DNA of 64,000 nt from Hermatobates lingyangjiaoensis (taxonomy: Eukaryota > Arthropoda > Insecta > Hemiptera > Hermatobatidae), in NCBI GenBank assembly GCA_026182355.1, contig JAPFBL010000084.1:10958001-11022000 (forward strand). The letters are read 5' to 3'. The translations under genes and the position numbers were made by a program. Below are positions 23,940 to 37,609 of the stretch, piece by piece (position 1 is the first letter of the stretch; every line of letters begins with the position of its first letter). The notes under the pieces are model-generated. The model ran no database searches. It saw nothing but the letters and a program-made list of their open reading frames with translations, and had not been told where the DNA came from.

Positions 23940-25365
23940 ACCAATTGATTTTTAGTTTTATTTTAATGTGCATATACACACATTTTAATCAGTAATATAC
24001 ATTTGTTCACATGTGGCTGCAATAATTTTATCGGGTGTAAGAATTTTGAAAGCATTGGTCAATCTACCATGCTATTACAATTATGGAACTGAGGCCCTGA
24101 ATCTTATCAGATTCGTACACTATGCAGCCATACCAGTTATATTGTATATTATATTGCTGTAACTCAATTCAACCTCAAATTTTAAATTATTTTATGAACA
24201 TCATAAATGGATATAGAGAAGTAACCCTTATTTCTATAGCTTTACATATGACTGGACAAGTTATCTGACACTTTGTTCTAAAGTCGTTCGATCATAACTC
24301 TATATTAGACAACCAACGATCATACCGTGGAAGGTCTTAGAAAATATATGCTTGATTGGCGTTGATTTTTTATATTTAAGAATTATTCTCTTCTGTTTTT
24401 CTTGCACTTGCAACTCCTTTCACAATTACAATTTGCATTATTAATTCATTATAAGATTTCGTGTTTCAACTTCCAAATCCGATTTCTAAAAAAAAGAAAT
24501 CATATTTTAGATCCGTTGATATGATAACATCACGCTGTTGTCAGAAAATTTTAGAGTATTGATAGTTAATATATCATCGTAGGCAAGATTTCCGTAAAGT
24601 TTTATAAGATTTTCAAAAATAAAAGAAAACTTTTTTAGTATAAGGCAGCAAAAGAATTCAAACTTGATGTAGCTGTTATTCATTGATCTTTCTTGAAGTT
24701 TTCTTTCAAAGAGATGTTTTTTGGTGCAACTAAATCATTTTCTTATTAAAAGGTAAATTTTATTTTAAGCATCGTTTTGTTTAGATATAAATGACTTTTA
24801 CGTTATTCGTCATGTACAATATTTTATATAAAGATAATAATTGCCTACTTTTAAAATAATTGTATCATTATTTCAGAAATGTTCAAAGTCCTTGCTACTA
24901 GAATAATCATTCAAGGTCTTTAATTTTAACTAATAGAGAATAATTGACTACTTCAAAGTAACATGAAATTTGTCTCAAATAATTTAAGGAAATTTTATGT
25001 TGCCTGGTAGTAATTACTACTACGACTGCACGCTTAAGCAGCCAACTTGTGCTTTATTCAGAAATTGATAATTATTATGCACTAAGCCCTGACATGTTTT
25101 AAATGGCTGATAGAGGATCAAAGTCATTTTCTCTAATTAAAACAGCACGATGTGACAGATTGCTCTGAAGGAGGTCGACGAAGCCTTTACTGGTCATTAC
25201 TTATCGCTAACACATTCCAATTTTCTAAATAAAATTTCATAAAATCAACCTTTTGTTTTTTTCTTTAAAATTTGCATAATCGGTGATTTGAAGGGGAAAA
25301 AATGTTCAAATTGTATCGAAAGGAATTATAAGAGGTACAATCAAATGTAGCCGATCGCTTGTAGT
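23940..25365. other. Unassigned DNA, no gene seen
   Basis: AT-rich with moderate stretches of mixed composition and no recognisable content. Confidence 0.45.
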
Positions 25366-25369
25366 AATG

Positions 25370-25560
25370 ATAGGCCGGGTGAACTGAAAAAAAAAGTTAA
25401 CTCTTTTCTGATAAAGTGAGTTTAATAGGAAATGTGGTTAACTAATAAAAGGCTGGGTGAGGCGTACGAACAAGGCTTGCCCGCCACCAGGGCAATCGCA
25501 CACCTTCATTCTGTAATCTGCCAATTCAACACACCTACTGGGCATTTTTTGTTCCCCACC
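25370..25560. promoter_or_regulatory. GC-richer island
   Basis: Contains TAAAAGGCTGGGTGAGGCGT and GGCTTGCCCGCCACCAGGGC. A GGCCGGGTGAAC/GGCTGGGTGAGG pair is repeated 70 bp apart. Function unknown. Confidence 0.22.
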
Positions 25561-25569
25561 AGTCTATGA

Positions 25570-27180
25570 GTTTACCACTGTCTGTGTGATTTTTTGGTAT
25601 TTAACTGAAACAAATAAATGACTGCTTGTTTTTTTTTCTATTCTCGTAAGTTTAAAATAGTCAATTCAAAACGACGGTGTTGACTTGTATCTCATCTTTC
25701 CTCCGTGTGATACGATTCGTTTTCATTTTAGTAGATAAACCAATCATATATTTAAACATTTATTATTTAAAATTGTAAGCTATACAGAATTTTTTTGAAA
25801 TTACAAAGAGTTTACTTGTGGATCTCTGTAATTTAAAGCTAACTATTCATTGAGTTCTCAAATCATTTATTTTTTATTACTTGGTCGTGGATTAAACCCC
25901 AGACTGTTATTGACTCAGACGAAATTTCCATCATTTCCCAGATTGTCCAACTTGTGCTTTTACTGACTCAGTCGCAGTTCCAACATTTCTTTGACTTTAT
26001 GTTAAGTTCAAATAACAGTAACCAGTCTCAAAGAAAATCGTAACATATTTGGCCGGGTATTGTACTCTAATGAGATGCAATAAAAAATAATCTACAGTTC
26101 TGCATTATGAGTAATATCGTTTGATTTCATTATATATGCGGGTATAACTGGAGATAGTGTGTACATCATGGTTTGATCCAACGTATCTATTGGCAATTAG
26201 ATAAATGTTATAACTTTTTACTCTGTTTTTCTGTTACAAAGCATCCTAAAGAAAATGGTTGGGTATTTATTCCTAAGGCAGTAAAGAGTTGATTAATAAC
26301 TCTGAAGACATTTTCCTTCAAATTAAAAACTTCATTGTGCATTTGAATTACTCTAATGCCCCTTTTATACATTACAGTATTCAGTTAAGCTCAATGGTTT
26401 TTAAAATAAATTATTATGCAACGTACAAAATAAATGTTCCTGTGATATTGTGCTACTTCTTATAATTAAGAAAAGTAATTAAAAAGAAGTAAACAATGAA
26501 TTAAGGAATTTTAAAATTATTTTTAAAAAAATAAGTTGGTGGATGGACAGCTTATTTGTCAATTTGTTAACTCTCTATGACAGTAAAGTGCCTGTAGGAG
26601 CAGATGATGATATACCCAAGTTTCTGTCATGAACCATGTTAGACCCTCTTGAAGAGCTGATTTGTCAATGAGTTATTTATTGAAACTGTTACCACTTCAA
26701 TTATCAAAATTTACCAGACGATTCACCTATCTCCTCCCATGGACAGTACACCTCATGAAAGCCCAGTTATTAATAACCTGTAGAAATTCTAAACTCTCTT
26801 GGGCCACCAGGTATTCCAATTTCTTTTCAAGTCATTGGTTCACTATTTTTATGGCATAAAAATATTACTTTTTTTTAAATACAGTGGTTTAGTTTTAGTT
26901 TTAATTACACTATGTTTCTCAGAATTATAAATCCTTTAAGATTGTACAATGAACAGGATTAATTCTAATTGTTATTGAAACAAATATCCTCTTTGGCTCA
27001 GGTCAAGAAGATATGTTTGTTCTAAGTATTCACATACTAAATAATTGTGTTACAGTCAATCTGAAATAATTAACCAATAATCTTTAGCAATCTTTAATAA
27101 TTAAAGAATAATCTTTAAGATTTACATAGTTCGGCCATTCTGTTTCAAAAGACTGTATCAATTTTTGTTTTTTTAGGAGG
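25570..27180. other. Unassigned DNA, no gene seen
   Basis: Nothing assignable. A TTGACTCAG/CTGACTCAG word recurs near 25910-25970, giving AP-1-like cores without further context. Confidence 0.4.
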
Positions 27181-27189
27181 GCTAGCCAT

Positions 27190-27870
27190 GTTTGCTTGAT
27201 AAGAGACTTACAGTATTATATCTGAAATATAATATGCCTTCATTAATATATACGGAAAAACATAGTACTACCTACCAGGTTACCCGCGAGAGCAGTACTA
27301 CGTCCTATCAAGCTAGCATGCGGGTTTTAAACACCTTGGATACTCGTTTCAAGCCAGGTGTTGGTCATGTGTTATTCTGCAATGAATTTTAACTTTATAT
27401 CGTAGAATATATGTAATTATTATTGTATAGTTGTTAACATTGTCTTGTATATTCGAATCAAGCCCGGATTTCTTGAGATTTTTGGATATTAAACCTAGAA
27501 ACCTAGGTGGGGTCCTAAAAACTCAGATCTAGGTAGAAACACCCATCAATGGGAGCCCTGATTTGAAGTCTAGTGATTTATTGGCATCATGAACTTGAAG
27601 GAAATGGCGATCAATTGACAAGTGAGTAATAAGATACATATATCTCAAATGCGCTACGAAGCATTGTGGTATTCGCCTATGCGTGACCCACCTCAGACAC
27701 TTCTGGTTTGTAGATATAACGGTGCTACTAAAGGGTAACACGTCAAAGCATCGTCTTGGTTTGGTGTGGTTCAGTGGCATAGCCAAAAGAATGAGGTCCG
27801 CGAAAATGGAAGTAAAGTGTAAGATAATATCCGGCTAGCCAAGGCCCATGACGGGCGCTCCACTCCACAG
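27190..27870. promoter_or_regulatory. GC-richer region, candidate exon, repeat or regulatory element
   Basis: The block 27275-27360 has AGTACTAC words spaced about 40 nt apart. The block 27440-27860 ends with TCAGTGGCATAGCCAAAAG (27770), which recalls termini of some cut-and-paste elements, but no inverted partner is visible. No protein is recognisable. Confidence 0.22.
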
Positions 27871-27879
27871 CTATTTTTG

Positions 27880-30340
27880 TTCTAGATAAGCAGAACTCTT
27901 TCTATTAATGAATGCTACATCTGATTATCTTTGATGTTTATGTTGAAGGATATGATTATTCCTACATATGTCTTGTATATAAAAGCATAATTGTGTTTTA
28001 AAACATCCAAAGCATTGGAAACATTTATCCAGTGAACAATCCAAGACATAGTTTTAATCAAATTTAATATACTTTATAGTAATTCTTATTACGATGTCAT
28101 TGAGCGCTTGAAATTGTAGTATTTTTTTCAGTTTAATGTCCATAGTTTTAATATTAAGTTAAATAGAAGAGTTATATCAATTTTTTAAACCATTTCCGAA
28201 AAGTTTTACAATATTTTAAATATTTTTGAGCCATATATTTTGAGCTATGGTAAAAATAATTTAAATTTTGAATGCTTTATATATAAAGTTACTGGGGTTG
28301 AACCTAATATTGATTTCAAAACTGATTTTACTTATATTTGTACATGCGTATTTGTGCTACATAAAGTAACATGTTAGAGCTTAGGTGATTTTCTTTTAAA
28401 TATGTCATATTTCAGAGTACCCTTATCACAATCCCATTTCCCCTTCCACTGGAAGGTATTTTCAGACACTATTTTCATTTAAACTCTTTGCAAAATATAG
28501 AGATACGAAAAAATTACGTTCGGGTCAAATTTTTGATACCGGGTTTTTATCGTTAAAACTTATTTTGAAGTCTTCTAAGTCCACATTTTTATCGGATGCT
28601 GTATATGAAAAAAGTGTTTTTTTTTCATAGTTAATAGAAATTTTTCCACACGATTTTGATTAAAATCAATGTGGTTACGACTTTTTCGTTGACATTTAAT
28701 ATGTATTGGCTGTAGTCTGCATAAAAATTGTCCTTCAGGGTCAGTCATTTATAACTGTTTATTCTCATTGATGGGGAATAAACAGTTATAACTTCAAGGT
28801 TCTGACTGTTTCCCCATTTCTGTCATGTGAGCTTTGGGTAATATTACAATTAAACAGATTAACTTAGTACGTACTTTCTAGTTAATAAACCATATTCAAT
28901 GAATGGAATAAAAAATAAGCAAATAATTTGTTTATGCCAATTTGGAGTATATGAAGTGAAATAATATTTATTTAATGGATTCATATAAAAAAATTAAGCT
29001 CTTTAACTGTGAAATATATTTCAAAATGTATTACGTTTCAAAATGCATCAAAAAGTATTTTGAAAACAAAAGCTTTAAAAAGTTATATAGAATATTCTAA
29101 GAAAAATATGAAGTAAATGAAGACAACATCTGAAAAGTATTACATATACATGAATTGATGAGAAGAGGTTTAAAAAAATAGGTAAAATGTTCTAACGAAA
29201 ATGTTAAAACAAATGAATTCAAAATTAATTATAGAAGATTTGATGAGAAAGATGATCTGTTTCTTTTTTTATTCGAGTTATTTTTTCTGAATAATTTAGC
29301 TCTGTGTGGCATAACAACCTTTTTCCCATATTAACTTTGAAGCAGCAACTGACAATTAGGTCAATTTGGCATAATCAAGATAAAAGTGGAGCTAAGGGAG
29401 AAAATTGGTTTTTCCCTTCTATTGTATACATTAAAATGATTAGTAAGTGTCATTCTCCATATTAGATAGGCTTTCATTCATTAAACATTGAATAAATTAC
29501 ACATGTGGAATCTCTTGCTTTACCATTTAATTGTCTGGTTTTGTTTGGAATAGTGGGCCAGACATGCTTTACCTGGTCATCTACTTATTTTTTTTCTTTT
29601 AGAAGTTCATTAAAGACATTGACTCTAAAGATTTTAAATCTAATTCCTTCTTTTTCCAAAACTGCATTCATAAACTCTTCTATTAATTTATATATTAACT
29701 TAAACCGAATGTGAATTAACAGGACAGAAAATAAATTATACTAAGAAAAATAACTAAAAAACTATTATTCATTTTAAAGAAATGGGAATAAAACTGGCAT
29801 GGAGTCAATGTAATACTCGAAAAAATACTTCAAAAGCAAAGCTATTAATACTGTGGAAGATAGTCGCTTTTGCTACACTGCTTGGGGGAAGACCGTTAGA
29901 CATTTTTCAACTTCACAAAGAATTAAATGTTTGAGGTATATTGGCTTTAGTTTTTAGTTGTCAGTTCCCATTGCTTTGTATCTTTTCATAATTTTTTAAT
30001 AATTAAGCTACAATTATTTGTTTTCCAAACCGGACGTTATTTAAACAATCATATTGTTTTTTGCTTATTAACAAAAGCTCACCAATGCTTTAGGAAGGAA
30101 ACTACATCTTTGAAGTGAGAAGAGAGAAAGCGCATAACAACAACAAGTGCTTTATTTGGTTCTTATAAGATGATACTAATCTTCATGGATCGTGTTGTAA
30201 TAATTACTTCATTATCATTATGAAATAATGAGATAACAAAACAAATTTTCATAATTTGAATAATAATAAATAATTATTGAAACAATATTATAGCGCACAG
30301 TAATTATATATATAGGACATATGAATACAAATACCACAGT
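27880..30340. other. Unassigned DNA, no gene seen
   Basis: AT-rich. It includes a hairpin at 28749-28791 (listed separately) and a slightly GC-richer patch at 29290-29420 (CTCTGTGTGGCATAACAACC, GACAATTAGGTCAATTTGGC) that could be a small noncoding element. Confidence 0.4.
28749..28791. repeat. Perfect 16-bp inverted repeat
   Basis: TTATAACTGTTTATTC at 28749-28764 is exactly complementary to 28776-28791, with an 11-nt spacer. Outside it, CAGTCA and TGACTG extend the symmetry imperfectly. Confidence 0.85.
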
Positions 30341-30343
30341 AAT

Positions 30344-30412
30344 TCCATGCGGCCCGCGCTCACTTGGAAATTTGTATTGCGGTCCCCAGTACTTGAAAGG
30401 TTGCCCTTGACT
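30344..30412. mobile_element. hAT-type element end, fragment (tentative)
   Basis: The words TGCGGCCCGCGCTCACTTGG, TTGCGGTCCCCAGTACTTG and AGGTTGCCCTTGACTGGG resemble the GGCCC-containing ends of hAT MITEs found in many animal genomes. No second end or target duplication was found. Confidence 0.35.
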
Positions 30413-30681
30413 GGGTTAAAGTTTTAAAAACGTGAAATACTGAGTATTTATGAATTGTTTTGATGAAAAAAAAATACTAATCTTCTTTAAAACAGTTTAT
30501 TTTCAAACCATTATTTAGTTTTATGTTATATTTTTAACGACAAATTAAAAGCGAATGGAGAATGAAACTGCTGAAACAAATGAAAAAAAATCATGGATAT
30601 TTTCTAAAATAATGCAACATCAAAATTTTTTTTAGTTCTTAATTTTTCTTCGTATGTATCTAATTCCCAATGTATCGGATG

Positions 30682-31147
30682 CTCCAGATTAGTGTTTCCC
30701 AAAGTGGGCGGTACCGCCCCCCTGGGGGCGGTGCTTTGATATCGGGGGGCGCTAATGCAAAAAGGAGTTGAAATTCTATTTCCATAAATTGAAAATGTTC
30801 ATGCAATATAATTTCTAAATTTAAGTGAAAACACCACATGTAAACTTCTAGGAAAAGGTTTCTTAAACTTATTTGTTTTGATAATTAATTTTTATGTTAA
30901 AAGTATATTCTCATCTAAGTTTCTTTTATTGTGTATTAATTCTTTTGCATAAATATGCTATGAAACAATACATATATTGGATTACAAATAAATATTCGAT
31001 TAGTCATTGTATTAATTTAATTATTAAAGTGTTACTCATTTCGTCATTTAGTCTAAGATTCTGATTATAATTGAGGAGTGTTGAGTATAGGTTGACGGAC
31101 CCAAGGGGGCGGTCGATCGAAAAAGTTTGGGAAACACTGCTCTAGAT
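30682..31147. mobile_element. hAT-type MITE, complete, 450 bp with 8-bp target duplication
   Basis: The element spans 30690-31139. The left end is TAGTGTTTCCCAAAGTGGGC and the right end reads, on the minus strand, CAGTGTTTCCCAAAC. The first base of the left end is mutated from C. The flanks CTCCAGAT (30682-30689) and CTCTAGAT (31140-31147) are an 8-bp duplication with one later change, the hallmark size for hAT. Inside the left end, GGCGGTACCGCCCCCCTGGG is itself palindromic. There is no transposase, so it depended on an autonomous hAT elsewhere. A second copy lies at 38987. Confidence 0.92.
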
Positions 31148-31149
31148 TA

Positions 31150-32385
31150 TATATAATGATCATATATGGAGTATTTTATAAGTTATTTCAGAACTTTGCA
31201 TTATGACATTTAACTATCAAGCTGATATGACATCCTTTCCGTCGTTTTCTCGTGCATTGTACATTGTTACTTAGCTTAACCTATTTCAGGATTCCCTACA
31301 TTATATTTCTAATGTTTTAATTGCTAATGGTTAAAGCTAGAATTTATTATAACAAGTTACTTAAAAGTTATTAACATTATTGAAAAAACTAGAGAAATAC
31401 AGATATTCGAGTAGTCATCTACAATATATTTAAATTAACACCAAATTTATGTACTTTCAAACCATTAACATGAGTAATTTCAAATAGTTTAACAACTATT
31501 AAAATATATGTGTACGCTTTGCTCCATATCTGCAAAACTGATGTTAATGATTTGATTAAAAAAGGTACTATTTGATTTTGATATTTGTCAAATTGGTGTT
31601 CTAGTTTTACCATCTACACTCCATCCTCTTGTGAAAGATGTACCATTTTTTATTATTCTGAGTAAAGTTTGAGTTTTTATTTTCCTTGACTGCCTGTATA
31701 TGTGTAAATTTTCAGATAGAGATTAATTCAGGAGACAAATAAAGCTGATGTTTTTTTTTACAATGTTTGTACACAGGTGTATTTATGTATTAATTAATAA
31801 TCTTACAACGCCTTTTATTTCTTTTTGGAAAAGTTAAAGAATGTTCTTCATTTTTCACTTGCAATGGAAAAAGCATCACAGCCTGGTGAATCAAAGTACA
31901 TTAAAACCAATTCATTCCTTGCTCTGCGCTAAGCAACATTTAAGAGATTTTAAAGTTTTCAATAACTTATGGAATTTCTATTTCGACGCATATTATTATT
32001 TGTATTTTAATATATTACTCATCCTATCTAGGCCATTCTGCAGGTTTCATCCATTAACTACATCAAGTTAATATCCTCCTTGTTTGATATCAAGGTTAAG
32101 AATATAGTTTTAGTTGGTCTTAAATATTTTGTTAATATAAATATTTTATGGTGTAAAGAATATTAAGTGTGAGTTTTTTATTAATGTAACATTACTGCCT
32201 TCAACATTCAAGTTGTCGAATTTGTTTTTGTAAAAAATTATTAGAAAATGTATCATGCTTGGATATTATTATTTTTTAATTGTATACTGTTGTATTATAC
32301 ACACTTTGTTTAAGTATGTATTATTGTTTTTTTACAATATTTTTGTTTTCACTTGATTTTGTTAATTGTTTCCTAAACAAGAAAC
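31150..32385. other. Unassigned DNA, no gene seen
   Basis: AT-rich. The frames at 31419-31613 (-) and 31841-32071 (+) have no family resemblance. Confidence 0.45.
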
Positions 32386-32387
32386 TA

Positions 32388-32600
32388 AACGGCTAACTGT
32401 AAAACAATAAAATTCTGTCAAAAAATGTGACCTAAAATAGGCAAACATAAAAAAAAAATCAGACGCCAGAAATTTAATTAATTTTGATTGAAACAAAAGA
32501 CAATAATGCTATAAAAACTGAAAACCCATCTTGGAACAATGAATAATCTCCTTGTTGGTGTTCTTTACATTGACTTAGAAATTTCTTAGAAGGATCAAGT
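32388..32600 (+). mobile_element. Family H, internal fragment
   Basis: It carries ACTAAACGGCTAACTG, then GAAACAAAAGACAATAATGC and TATAAAAACTGAAAACCC, and then TTTACATTGACTTAGAAATT. The same order of blocks is found at 2750-2960 and, inverted, near 62300-62520. Both ends are missing. Confidence 0.5.
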
Positions 32601-32891
32601 AAAAGAAACGTGTTATTTAAAATTTTAGAAAATAAACTTGAGATGTTTTAATGAATCAATACGATATGTAAGAAGAATAACATTCTTAAGTGTAAAAGAT
32701 CAACAACAAACAAATATGTTTTATGCCCTTTACCAGGGTGTTGAATATTGTTTACAGAAAGTGTAGTTACCAATCCCATATGCTCTCTTCCCTTGAGCAA
32801 ATACTAATGACAGATGATATTTAGAGCTTAGAGTGTTTAATAGCCTATTGTTTTTGGGTAATATTGAAATATGGGAAATATTTGTACACAC

Positions 32892-32925
32892 ATGTTCATA
32901 TTATTTTAGTTAATAATATGAACAT
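32892..32925. repeat. Perfect 14-bp hairpin
   Basis: ATGTTCATATTATT pairs with AATAATATGAACAT around a 6-nt loop. It is AT-rich and probably not functional. Confidence 0.8.
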
Positions 32926-33399
32926 AGAATATGAAGTTATTGGAACATACACTTCATAATTATTTTGAATTTCAGGTTTGAAGACGTCAGAGGGAAAAAA
33001 ATAATTAAAATTTGATATGAAATCTATACTTCTGACTGTTGAAATTATAACAAACGATTTAAATGATAAACCAATTACAACTGATGTCTCCATTTCGTCT
33101 TTAAGCAGTAAGTAAATTGAATTTTAATGCTTACAATTTTATTTATTGATTTTTTTTCAAAAATTTTAAACAAATTCAGAATGGATTGTTTCAATTATAA
33201 AAAGAATGATTTCATAATATAAGTATAAAATCATTTGATGACTCTCTTTTCCACATTTCAGAACGAGGGTTTGTTTATATATGTGTTATAATGCTATTCA
33301 TACTACCCAAAGCAGAACATTCTTTTTTACAAAGATACATCAGACAGATGGGAAATGAAACGCTCTAATGTGTTTTTGATCCAGTTATCCTGCTAATTA

Positions 33400-33600
33400 T
33401 TAGAAGTTGAGTGCAGGATAATTGTATCTCCCATTAACTTTAATTTCTCGTATTTCAGCTGAGTTAAGCATGGACTTGTAATTGTTAGGTTGGCTTGTAA
33501 TTGAAATGTTTCTTTGAAATAGGAGCTGTGCGCCACATCAGAGGTAGAGGTGTTAGATGAGGTCGTGTTTCTCACTCCTGTTTCACGCCACAGATATAAT
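33400..33600. promoter_or_regulatory. GC-richer island, candidate noncoding regulatory element
   Basis: Mixed composition from TGAGTGCAGGATAATTGTAT to TTTCACGCCACAGATATAAT. It includes GGATAATTG (homeodomain-like) and GCGCCACATCAGAGGTAGAG. The minus-strand frame covering it matches no family. Confidence 0.28.
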
Positions 33601-33609
33601 TTCAAAAAA

Positions 33610-35500
33610 AGTTATCTCCTTTTTTTTAAAATTGATATCATGTTAGCTAATTTGTTAGAAAAAACTGTTTAGTTTTAATAAATGTTTCACAGTTCATAAA
33701 TTATTGAAAGTATAAGACATTCAATAAGTATTTATAATGAGTACATTCTGATCAATGCGATTTGCCAAAGAGTATGTATTACAGAGTATTTAAAATCCAC
33801 CCACACACGGACATGAACCTAAAAATATCAAAAATACCCTTACGGGATCTCAAAAGCATAAATTGGTAAATATTATCAATAGTTGCAGTAAGGTAAATGA
33901 CACATTTTTGTTTAAGGGTTTGCTTTAGGTATGTAATAATTATTATTCTTATTATTCAAAATTATCGAAGAATCATTTTATTGTTGTTTTAACTTGTTTT
34001 TTTTTAAACAAGGTAGAAAATATAACACGAAATTAGTAGTATAAGTTCATTTTTTATTTGATTTCTATGATCTTCTGGTAATAATAGACACTTAGTGAGT
34101 TCAGTGAGTGAGTCTATGGGCTATTTTCCCTTTCATTTGAAAAATTTCTTGTTTTTGAAATTAAATATTTTCCATGAGGCTAAATTTTCCCGGGACTTGT
34201 TTTAGTTACATTAGAGAGAACAACGATGAACATTTGATAGCATTTATTATCGATGTTTAAAGGATTTAATTATTTGTTGAATACATATTTTTCCTACTTT
34301 GAAGTACATTTTAAATGCCTGAGGTTTCATTTCTCATTTCTGTAAGTTGAACGTTTCGGCACTGACTTATTGAAGGTGTAGTCACTGACATGGGACGAGA
34401 CAATATTTTCTTTTCATGTTACTACATCAGTTCTTATGATGAAGAAACAGTTTAAGACCCTTCCCTGTCGTTGTGCCAAACCTGTCCTTCATACGCATAT
34501 CTAAAACCACTGCCTACAACAATAATTCATAATCTTAATTTTCAAGTTATTTCGTTATTCCAGCTTTCACATTTTCATTTGTAACTGAGTCAATGTCATA
34601 GGAGTTACAGAATCTTTTGAAATTATGCCTTATGTTATTTTTTGAAGAAAACAGCATAAAAAAAGAAACAACCAACGATATTCAAATTATTTTAAATGCT
34701 CAAATCATGCTGTGTGATTTAGTTTAGTTTATGTTTAGTTTGACACTGAACTTTCTTTGGTCAATTCTGTTCTCCGTATTCTTCGATCTTTTCACGTAAA
34801 GGTTTCTTCTTTAAGCAATCGATATGATTACAATAGTTGTATTTAATTTATATATTTCCAGTAAGTACAATAATCCATTTGATGTGCATGTACTAACAGC
34901 GTACGTCATGCTGTCAACCACTTAGCCTACCCTATCCACCATTAGGCTACCACTTACCAGTGTTTTTTTTTTTGATTCCGAACCTGGCTCGATCTCCATT
35001 GGTACGGAAATTGAGGGTATAGTGTATTTACAGATATAAATTATATTATATAATTAAAGATGCTTAGATTAGTAATTGATAAAATTAGAACAGAAATAAG
35101 TTTACAAATGATTTGACCCCAAATATAAGTAATTGATGAGTGAGTTGGTTTTCTCTGATGATTGACAATGCTAATAAGTCAAATCAACATTTATTAATTA
35201 ATAGACATTTGTTTTATATAAACTATATAAAAACTGAAGTAATGTGTTTTATCGTTGTAGAAACTCAGCATGAGGAATTTTTAATATTTCTCAGAAAGTT
35301 GGGCATTTTTGAATTGATTTAAATCGCAATGTCCCTCAGCTTTCTTGGATTCACGAGAACATTATCCTACAGTTCATGGACAGAACAGAAATCCTCTCAC
35401 AACTAAAACAAGTTCATAAACAAACAAGTTTGGACAAAATAATTGAATTAAGGTATATATAGATTATAATTTTGGCAACTGGTTACAGGGTGTAATTTTG
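33610..35500. other. Unassigned DNA, no gene seen
   Basis: AT-rich with patches of mixed composition (34330-34640). No repeat end, RNA gene or convincing frame. Confidence 0.4.
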
Positions 35501-35509
35501 GTAGAATTA

Positions 35510-35660
35510 TAAATTTCCGTTATGAGAACCCCGTCAGGTGTGTGCCTGCAACTTAATAATGTAGGCGATTCATTATTCAGACAACTCACAAATTCACCTT
35601 GACTAAACAGAGTTGTTGGTGAATATTTAATAAGCTATGCTCGGTCTTCCTCCACAGAGG
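35510..35660. promoter_or_regulatory. GC-richer island, candidate noncoding regulatory element
   Basis: Contains GAACCCCGTCAGGTGTGTGC, then GTAGGCGATTCATTATTCAG and GACTAAACAGAGTTGTTGG, an isolated patch of even composition with no coding frame. Confidence 0.28.
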
Positions 35661-35890
35661 GTTTATAATTTGTCCTCTTTCATATGATTGTATTATTTTT
35701 TCTGACCCAACTACATTGCGCACAACAGGAAGGTTTTTTTGTTTGCAATATATATTTCATGACGAGAAATCACCATTTAAAGGATGTTAAAACGAAGCTC
35801 TAGAGCAAAACCAAGAAAATGTCTTAGAAATTAAAACTTTAAAACATAAAATGAAATAATTAACTATATTTTTGTTATGGTTATACCTGC

Positions 35891-35916
35891 TTTAATTCTA
35901 TTAGACTAGAATTAAA
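35891..35916. repeat. Perfect 10-bp hairpin
   Basis: TTTAATTCTA and TAGAATTAAA flank a 6-nt loop. Confidence 0.75.
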
Positions 35917-36240
35917 GAGTATATGTGAACAATGTTTCTTTTGAATAACACATCACAAAATATAATTGAACCATGAATAATAAGATTCAAGATTTTCATA
36001 ATATTATAACATTTTTTTATGAGTAAAATCTTTGGAGGTATTGAAATTATGCATGTTATAAAATTTAATTTTATAAAAAAAATATGTGCGAATAAAAACT
36101 TCAGAATAAATCGCAACTTGTATAGTTGGAAATGAATGGATGCAAATGCTGTCTTTACCATTAAATTAAAATACAAAGACTGTGAAATCAAAAGTATTCC
36201 ATAGCACACAGAAAGTATGACATTGTGTATTAAAATAAAT

Positions 36241-37600
36241 CAGGAGTGGCCTACCCTCAACTTTACTATAAGGAAACATAATCTCAAACTTCTTGGGTAT
36301 ATAATATGTAATGTCCCCAAACATCTATCAATATATATGCTTATTTTTATATATCACACCACTGATACATATAATATCATTAGTATAACTGTAGTAGTAA
36401 CAATTTTGAAAAGCGAAAGTGTGTATTTCGAGTTACGTAAATAATCTCTTACATGAGAACATGGCTTTTGTTCCAATAGCCAGTGGATTTCTTCCATAGA
36501 TTATCTGAGCTTTTTCTACGTTGAAGATTTAAGACGTAGTTCCCCAATAAAATCTTGAAAATATTCCTATTCTGCCTGAAAATGTCAGAAACATGTAAAA
36601 AAAAAATGTTTTAAGATGTTGGATAATTTCATTTATTATTTTTCAAAGAATGTTTAGAATTTTGAAATATGTTTTACATTTATGATCTTTTATAAAAATA
36701 TTATACTGGAAATTTTATGGCGTGCTAGTTTTTTTTTTTAAAAAATCACTTTTTCCCTTTGTCAAAAATCATAAAATTCTTAATTTACTCTGACCGAGGG
36801 TTATCTGTGTTATATGGTTATTGCAAATGTATATTGAGAAAAAATATAATAGTAAACAGCCAGGTTTGCATACTCAAATGAAATTTAAAGCCGGCTTATC
36901 AATATAATTTAAAATTTTTGTAGCTGGAAGCTCGAACTTTTTAAAAATAATAGAAATTAACTCTAGACTGGAATAGTGAAAAAACTGGATATATGTCAAC
37001 AACATAATAGCTCCTATTATATTGGAAGATAGTATGACTCACAGAACACAAAAAAATTTAGATCTGATATTAAGTTTTATTCAAGGATGGAACATATAGA
37101 TTGATTAGAGCATTTTGTGAAACAAATCCATCATAAATCAGGGATTGTATGTTTGATTGGCGTTAATTTTTTATATGTATGAATTTTACTTTTTTTTACT
37201 TTGATATTAAGTTCTTAATATTAATAAATATTAAAAAAAAAATTTATTAAACCTTTAAACATCAAAATTTTATTTCAGTGGATTCACTCAAAAAACTTGT
37301 AAGTAATGTAAACAATGTAAATAATTGTTAACAAATATAAGTATAGCAAGTAAACCATTAGTCCAGGATCAATATTCAGTTGTTATAGCTTTATTGTTCT
37401 TTGCCGTATTTGAAATATCATGAGTTTTTTTTATAAATTGTTAATTTTTTCTTCAAGTTTTTGGCAAAATTTCATTGTTTTTTAATGAGCCCTTTAACTT
37501 CAAAAAAACATTTTTTGAATACACAAAATGTAATCTAACCCAGTTTTGGGTAATGTAATTTGAATAGAAATATCAACTCCAACATAATATGTCAGTTAAA
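36241..37600 (-). mobile_element. Family H, copy lacking its left end
   Basis: On the minus strand the right end is present: TTTCCTTATAGTAAAGTTG, then GAGGGTAGGCCACTCC. The interior runs through the GATGTACAAAAA-type block, the ATGTTCTCATGTAAGAG-type block, the GAAAATAAGGG region and the GACGTTAAACGGCTC-like block, then fades at about 37600 before the GATCCCTATTG block. Several microsatellite-like A and T runs have expanded inside it. Confidence 0.65.
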
Positions 37601-37609
37601 TTATAGTAA

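Noticed and set aside
27766..27790. TCAGTGGCATAGCCAAAAG as a transposon terminus
   Set aside because: No complementary terminus within a plausible distance.
34400..34450. GATGAAGAAACAG as a hammerhead core
   Set aside because: It lacks CUGANGA and a stem before GAAA.
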